The notes under the pieces: generated by a model
What the model was told of the DNA's origin: nothing
Database searches by the model: none
The model's input: the letters and a program-made list of their open reading frames with translations, nothing else
DNA from: Ophioceras dolichostomum
Lineage: Eukaryota; Ascomycota; Sordariomycetes; Magnaporthales; Ophioceraceae
Direction: 5' to 3'
Length of the DNA: 64,000 nt
Assembly: GCA_003049485.1 (NCBI GenBank)
Contig: PYST01000096.1
Coordinates: 1-64,000 of the forward strand
Position numbers and translations under genes: made by a program
In this document: positions 59,668 to 64,000 of the stretch, piece by piece
Layout: each line of letters starts with the position of its first letter
Numbering within the stretch: the stretch's first letter is position 1

Positions 59668-62600
59668 TTGCTGAGCGGGGCAGAGACCCAGAGGAGAGGC
59701 CACTTTTCCATCACTTCGGATTTGTTCCCGTCCCCCAGACGGTCGGTGCACAGTGGCCAACAGCAACCAGAATCGTCCAAGTAAGCTGCCCTTTTCGGAG
59801 CGAGAGCCGAACTGGACAGACTGCGAACCAGACCGGCATGGATCCGTGGCATCCATAGGCAGAATCCAGAAGAGCAGTGTGCGAAGACCGTGTGAAGAAA
59901 ACGACCGCAGACTCAACGACGCGGATGGATGGATTGGCGGATTCGTTATGCATCGGCGTTCATTAAATGGCGCCGCAGAAAAAAAGAGGAGCACAAACCG
60001 TCGATGGTGAAACCCCGGCAGGCAAAGACAGGCACAGGCCGTTGTTTTCTTTAGCGTCTTTTTGGGCTTCTTTCACAATGAATTGATGCTGGTGCAAATG
60101 GCGTGACGGCCGGGGAAACCTTGTGTGCAAAAAGTGCGAGGCCACCCAATCTAGCCCGTCCCAGCCGTCGTTGTCCGTCGTTATGCAGTACTGAGGACCT
60201 TTCGATTAAACTCGTGCTGAGTTGACAGCGGGCTTCACCGCCGTCTCGATTAGGCAGGACATGGGGACCTAGGTACCCTCCTGCCATATTCTGCTTGGCT
60301 CTCTCTCGCGACTCCCGCCGCCGCATCAAACTCATATAACCAGTGGCAAAAAAGAACATGAACGACGTTGCCGACCGAAACGCCAAAGGGCCAGCTGAGC
60401 CAGGAAAGGCATCTTGTTTTTTTTTTCTTTGGATGGGAGAGAGACAAGTCCGCCAGTCGTACTGAAAAGTTCCACACACCCCTGGTGGAAAGTTTGTCGC
60501 CACAAACAATGGAAAGAAAAAGGACGGACGATTTAGACGAGCGAATGGGGTCGCTGCCAGCATAGCGACAACTAGAATCCCGAAACGAGAAGAAGGGACA
60601 CACTTCTTATTCTTCTTCTTCTTCTACCGTGTCTTCTCTGCTCCAGCCAGTCCCGAGATGCGGCCGATCATATGCCTTTTGCGGCACTTGAGGCTGGAAG
60701 GATGGCATTGCCAGTCTGGCTCTCTTATTCGAGCCAATTGCGATGTGCCGACAGAGCGGGCTGAGGAAGACGGCCTTTGTGTTTCGACTCTGGAAATGAA
60801 GAAGGGAAGTAGTGGTGGCAGTGAACTCTGCGAACTTTAGGGAATACAGACATTGTCCATGCATACTACTCCGTGCGACGCCAGTACCCTCTCTCGCCTC
60901 TCTCAGCCCTGTGGTGGGCTCTCTGCAAGGCTCAATGGTCATGAGCCGTCCGGTCCGGTATGGGATAGATGATTCAACGAAATGCGAGAAAGACGAAGTG
61001 TTCTCCAGCTATGCAAGGACTATCTATGGCTAGGCCGTTCACTTGGAAAGCCAGCCAGCCACCACCATCATCTAGCTTCAGATGTGTTGTGCGCAACAGG
61101 TATAGGCTCATAAGTCAGGTAATGTAGGTCCATCAGTAGGGAGCCATTCAGGTGCGACCAATTCAAGTGCCGTGGCTCTCAGACGTCTTTCGTTCCGTCT
61201 TTCTCTGACAGGCTGTCAACCTATCCCGTCGAGCCGCATTAGTCGTGGGCACTATTGGCGATAGATCGCTCAGCTATTGTGTCACTATCTCTTTCAAGAT
61301 ACCGACCTAGGCAAATAGCCCCCATCCCGTTTCCGGTGCGGCTGCTTCTGCTTGAGGAGGAAGTTGGGAAAGTGGGATGGGTCGTGTGTAGTAAGCGTGT
61401 TTGTTCTCGTACAGGACAAATCGCATGTCCATTCGAAAAAAAGACGCTACTTGAGTCGGGGGCCGCCGTCTGGACCGGAAGTGCAACCCGGAAAAGCTGA
61501 AGATCTTTCTTTCCAGCTGCGGTTTTGCGAGCCTGCTCGTCTGCCACTATGTTTTGGCTAGCGGGAGGCACTAGCGTGTGTGCTCAGCCCGTCCCGTCGT
61601 TGATAGACTTCAATAATTTGACGCAAAGTTCATTTTCCCGTGACGGGGAAAACAATAGTTAAGGAGGCGCCAAGAAAAAAGCGAAGAAAAACAAAGTCAG
61701 CTCGCCGCGAGGGGCGCTCTGACCCAAAGCACTTTGCGACCCAATAGTCTGTGAGGACTATTCCGTGCTAGTGATGGCCAGAACAGAAGCGCTGCGAATG
61801 GCGTCAAGCCTTCTCGTGGTCGGCGGCCGGATGCTGGCGGCCGTCACAAAATGGGGGTGTGGGTAGGGTTTCCAAAGTGCAATTGCGGAGAGGGAACGAG
61901 CTCAAAGCGCGGCCTGCCTTCCAGGCACAGGCACAGGCAGAAGGTACCTGGCCGTGGCCATCGTCGTCTGTCTCCCTCTCCCGCCATCAACTCAACCAGG
62001 GGGGCCGCCCGAGTCAGCCCGCGGCTCGGTCGGTCACTTTTCTCCTTCAGTGTGGTGGTTCTCAGGTCTCCTACTGGCTGGACTGGCACGGCTTGGGACC
62101 TGAGTTTAAGTGGTTGCATGTGGTCTCCTTGGGGGCTTTGGAGATTGGGGAAGAGGGTCCTCCCGACTGGCCGGCCGTGCCTGACAAGACCTGACCAGGG
62201 GGAAAGCTGCTGCATCAGGGTTTCTGGCTGGAGAAAAAGTGAAAAAAGAGAAAAGATGGTGTGGCACACGGCACACGGCACACAAGCACACACGGCTCGT
62301 CGGTCGTCACGCCTTGGCCTCTGAGTGGTGGTATTGGACAGGTCGTCACCTCGTCACAAAACCCATGTTGACCTCTCGTACCTGCCTCGTGCTGCCCACC
62401 GAAAGCAGAATGGCCCCCCCTCCTTGGGTAGATCTGTGTCTCTTCGGGCGCGTTTCGCCCAAGCTTTGGCAGACAGACAGATGAGGAAGCGGCAAGCGTA
62501 GAAGGCGGCGAAGAAGGAAGTTGATGCCACTCGCGGGATTCCCTCTATCTATCGCCCCTACTCGCCTCGCCCCCTCTCTCAACCCCTCCTTCCCTCTCCA

Positions 62601-63035
62601 TGACAATCCGCTATCTCCTATCCCCCACACGCACCACGCACATACATACTCTCATACTGTACCATGTATTGGCGACGTCGCCCGTCGGCCACCTGCCGCC
62701 GCCGCTTGCATGGGCCATGCAAGAAAGATGAACCGTGCCTCTGCTACATCCGCGGACTGGGGGTCCATGCTCAGCTATCAAAGTCGGGCTGGCTTCGAGT
62801 GACACGCCATCGCCGACCAGACGGAGTTGAAGCTTAGTAGGTGGGCGGCGATGACGGTCGATGGGTGAAAGTGGGCGGCGTGGCGCGGCGCGGGCAGCGG
62901 ATTGACCAGACTCTTCCTCTTCTTGATAGGATAGGGCAGTCGGTACCTGCCTTGCGCTTTGCGGGCTATTACTATTACTCTATCTCAAGCAATCGACTGT
63001 CCCGCTATCTCATTGACCATTCGCAAGTCGCAAGC

Positions 63036-63050
63036 CACACACACACACAC
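63036..63050. repeat. (CA)n microsatellite
   Basis: About seven CA dinucleotides lie in the gene-free right end. Confidence 0.85.
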
Positions 63051-64000
63051 CCGCCTGAACCGAGAAGACGTCAATGCCACGGTCCACGGTTCACGGTCCA
63101 CAAAACCTGTGCCCTCTCAATCCTCCAAGCGAGTTGTGCGAGGATAGGCCGGCGTCTTGTCGCGACACTGTGTGCAACCCACGACTCGAGTCTCGGGACA
63201 CCAGGGCTGGTCGGACTCGCCCAGAAAAGGGAACGTTTCTTTTCCTCCTTCTGGATTGAGGTAGCTAGTCTGCAGTTGGGTGCATCAGCGCCCTTGCCGT
63301 TGGCCTGTGATTTTTTTAAATAAAAATTTTCTTCCTGATTTTTATTCTTGCGCCGCTCAGCATGAGGAGAGGGGTAATAGGTTGGAGGGTCGCCTGTTGG
63401 AGGGTCGGAGAGTTGGAGGGGGAGCGGGATGAGAACGTGAGGGGTGGGTTACTCTAGTTCCTACGAGAGTATCAATTTAGGACACAATCTTTATCTGACG
63501 AACTGAATTTATCCTCGAGATAGCCTACGCGCAGGAAGCACCTTGTTAAACGCAGAAGCATGTGTCGAAGAATAAAAAGAAACATCAATCAAGACTTTTA
63601 TCGATAAAACCAACCCGGGTAGATTTCTAGGATCGTCTCATCGTCTCATTCGTCTCGGATCTCGATGGGAAAAAAGGAAAAGCCAAAGATTATTCTTAGA
63701 AGCTCCCGCGACGGGAATCCGTGATGTCCTTGTTCCCTTTTTTTCCCCCTCCTCCCGTCCAGGTCCCGGTTTTGGTGTTTCTAATGGCACCGTCAGATCG
63801 GATGAAGACCAGAGAGAGTGTCGAAAGCATGATGAAGCACAACCCAAAAAAGAAAAGAAAGAAAACCGGGGCCACCAGCCCAAACCCTGGGCGCCAATCT
63901 CAATGCCATCATCCTTGGGAGTCTTGTTTCCTGGTATTGTGATGATAACGCATTGAGGACCGACCCAGCAGCCGTGACTGCCTCTAGGAGGAGGCCTTCG

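Larger units (their letters stand above)
54735..64000. other. 9.3-kb region without supportable genes
   Basis: No open frame here shows a family signature, a plausible start plus splice pattern, or a transmembrane architecture. Content is mixed-GC spacer with many short tandem tracts: GGATGGAT (57060-57074), GGGACA (59647-59667), AGGCAC (61920-61938), CA (63036-63050) and TTGGAGGGTCG copies (63382-63420). It could be long upstream regulatory DNA of a gene beyond 64000, hold non-coding transcripts, or be decayed sequence. Confidence 0.5.

Noticed and set aside
1..64000. CRISPR arrays, bacterial operons, rRNA genes, intact transposons
   Set aside because: No regular spacer-repeat array, no 5S or other rRNA signature, and no transposase, reverse transcriptase or long terminal repeats were seen. 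The tandem array at the left end encodes TPRs.
1..64000. Secondary-metabolite gene cluster
   Set aside because: No polyketide synthase, peptide synthetase, terpene synthase or associated transporter is present. The genes are functionally unrelated.

Overview
The window is nuclear DNA of a filamentous ascomycete (Pezizomycotina, most likely Sordariomycetes). The evidence is genes split by short GT-AG introns (about 44-137 nt, several with CTAAC or CTGAC branch sites), eukaryotic proteins (RNA polymerase II subunit Rpb7, Vps10 sorting receptor, DGAT2, Mpo1-type ER dioxygenase) and fungus-typical families (SUN glycosidase-like wall protein, nucleoside-phosphorylase NLR, fungal kinase-like family). 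Gene density is low: eleven protein-coding loci plus one pseudogene, separated by 1-9 kb spacers rich in microsatellites and pyrimidine tracts. There is a 45-base N gap at 14225-14269, so this is a draft assembly.

Layout. 1-2850 (-): 5' part of an NLR-type receptor (phosphorylase domain, NB-ARC ATPase, near-identical TPR repeats) cut by the window edge. 4001-5006 (-) and 5931-8082 (+): a divergent pair of uncharacterised, low-complexity proteins, the first with an apparent in-frame stop near its start. 9247-10140 (-) MPO1 and 11382-12169 (+) RPB7 form a divergent housekeeping pair. 15553-17587 (+): a radical-SAM lysine 2,3-aminomutase homologue. 22250-26462 (+): a large disordered protein whose two exons are split by a 2.2-kb intron. 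30302-35032 (-): VPS10. 37143-38501 (-): SUN-family secreted wall protein. 44156-46589 (+): C2H2 zinc-finger transcription factor. 48772-50840 (-): DGAT2 with a long N-terminal extension. 53889-54734 (-): a kinase-like pseudogene. From there to 64000 I see no supportable gene.

The genes do not form a pathway or biosynthetic cluster. They cover transcription (RPB7, C2H2 factor), endomembrane sorting (VPS10), ER lipid metabolism (MPO1, DGAT2), the cell wall (SUN), amino-acid radical chemistry (lysine aminomutase) and non-self recognition (NLR). The items most worth follow-up are the NLR repeat array, the 2.2-kb intron, the kinase-like pseudogene, the N-terminal extension of DGAT2, and the unexplained 9-kb gene-free right end. 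All exon boundaries come from reading splice signals and frame continuity by eye. No transcript or database evidence was available.
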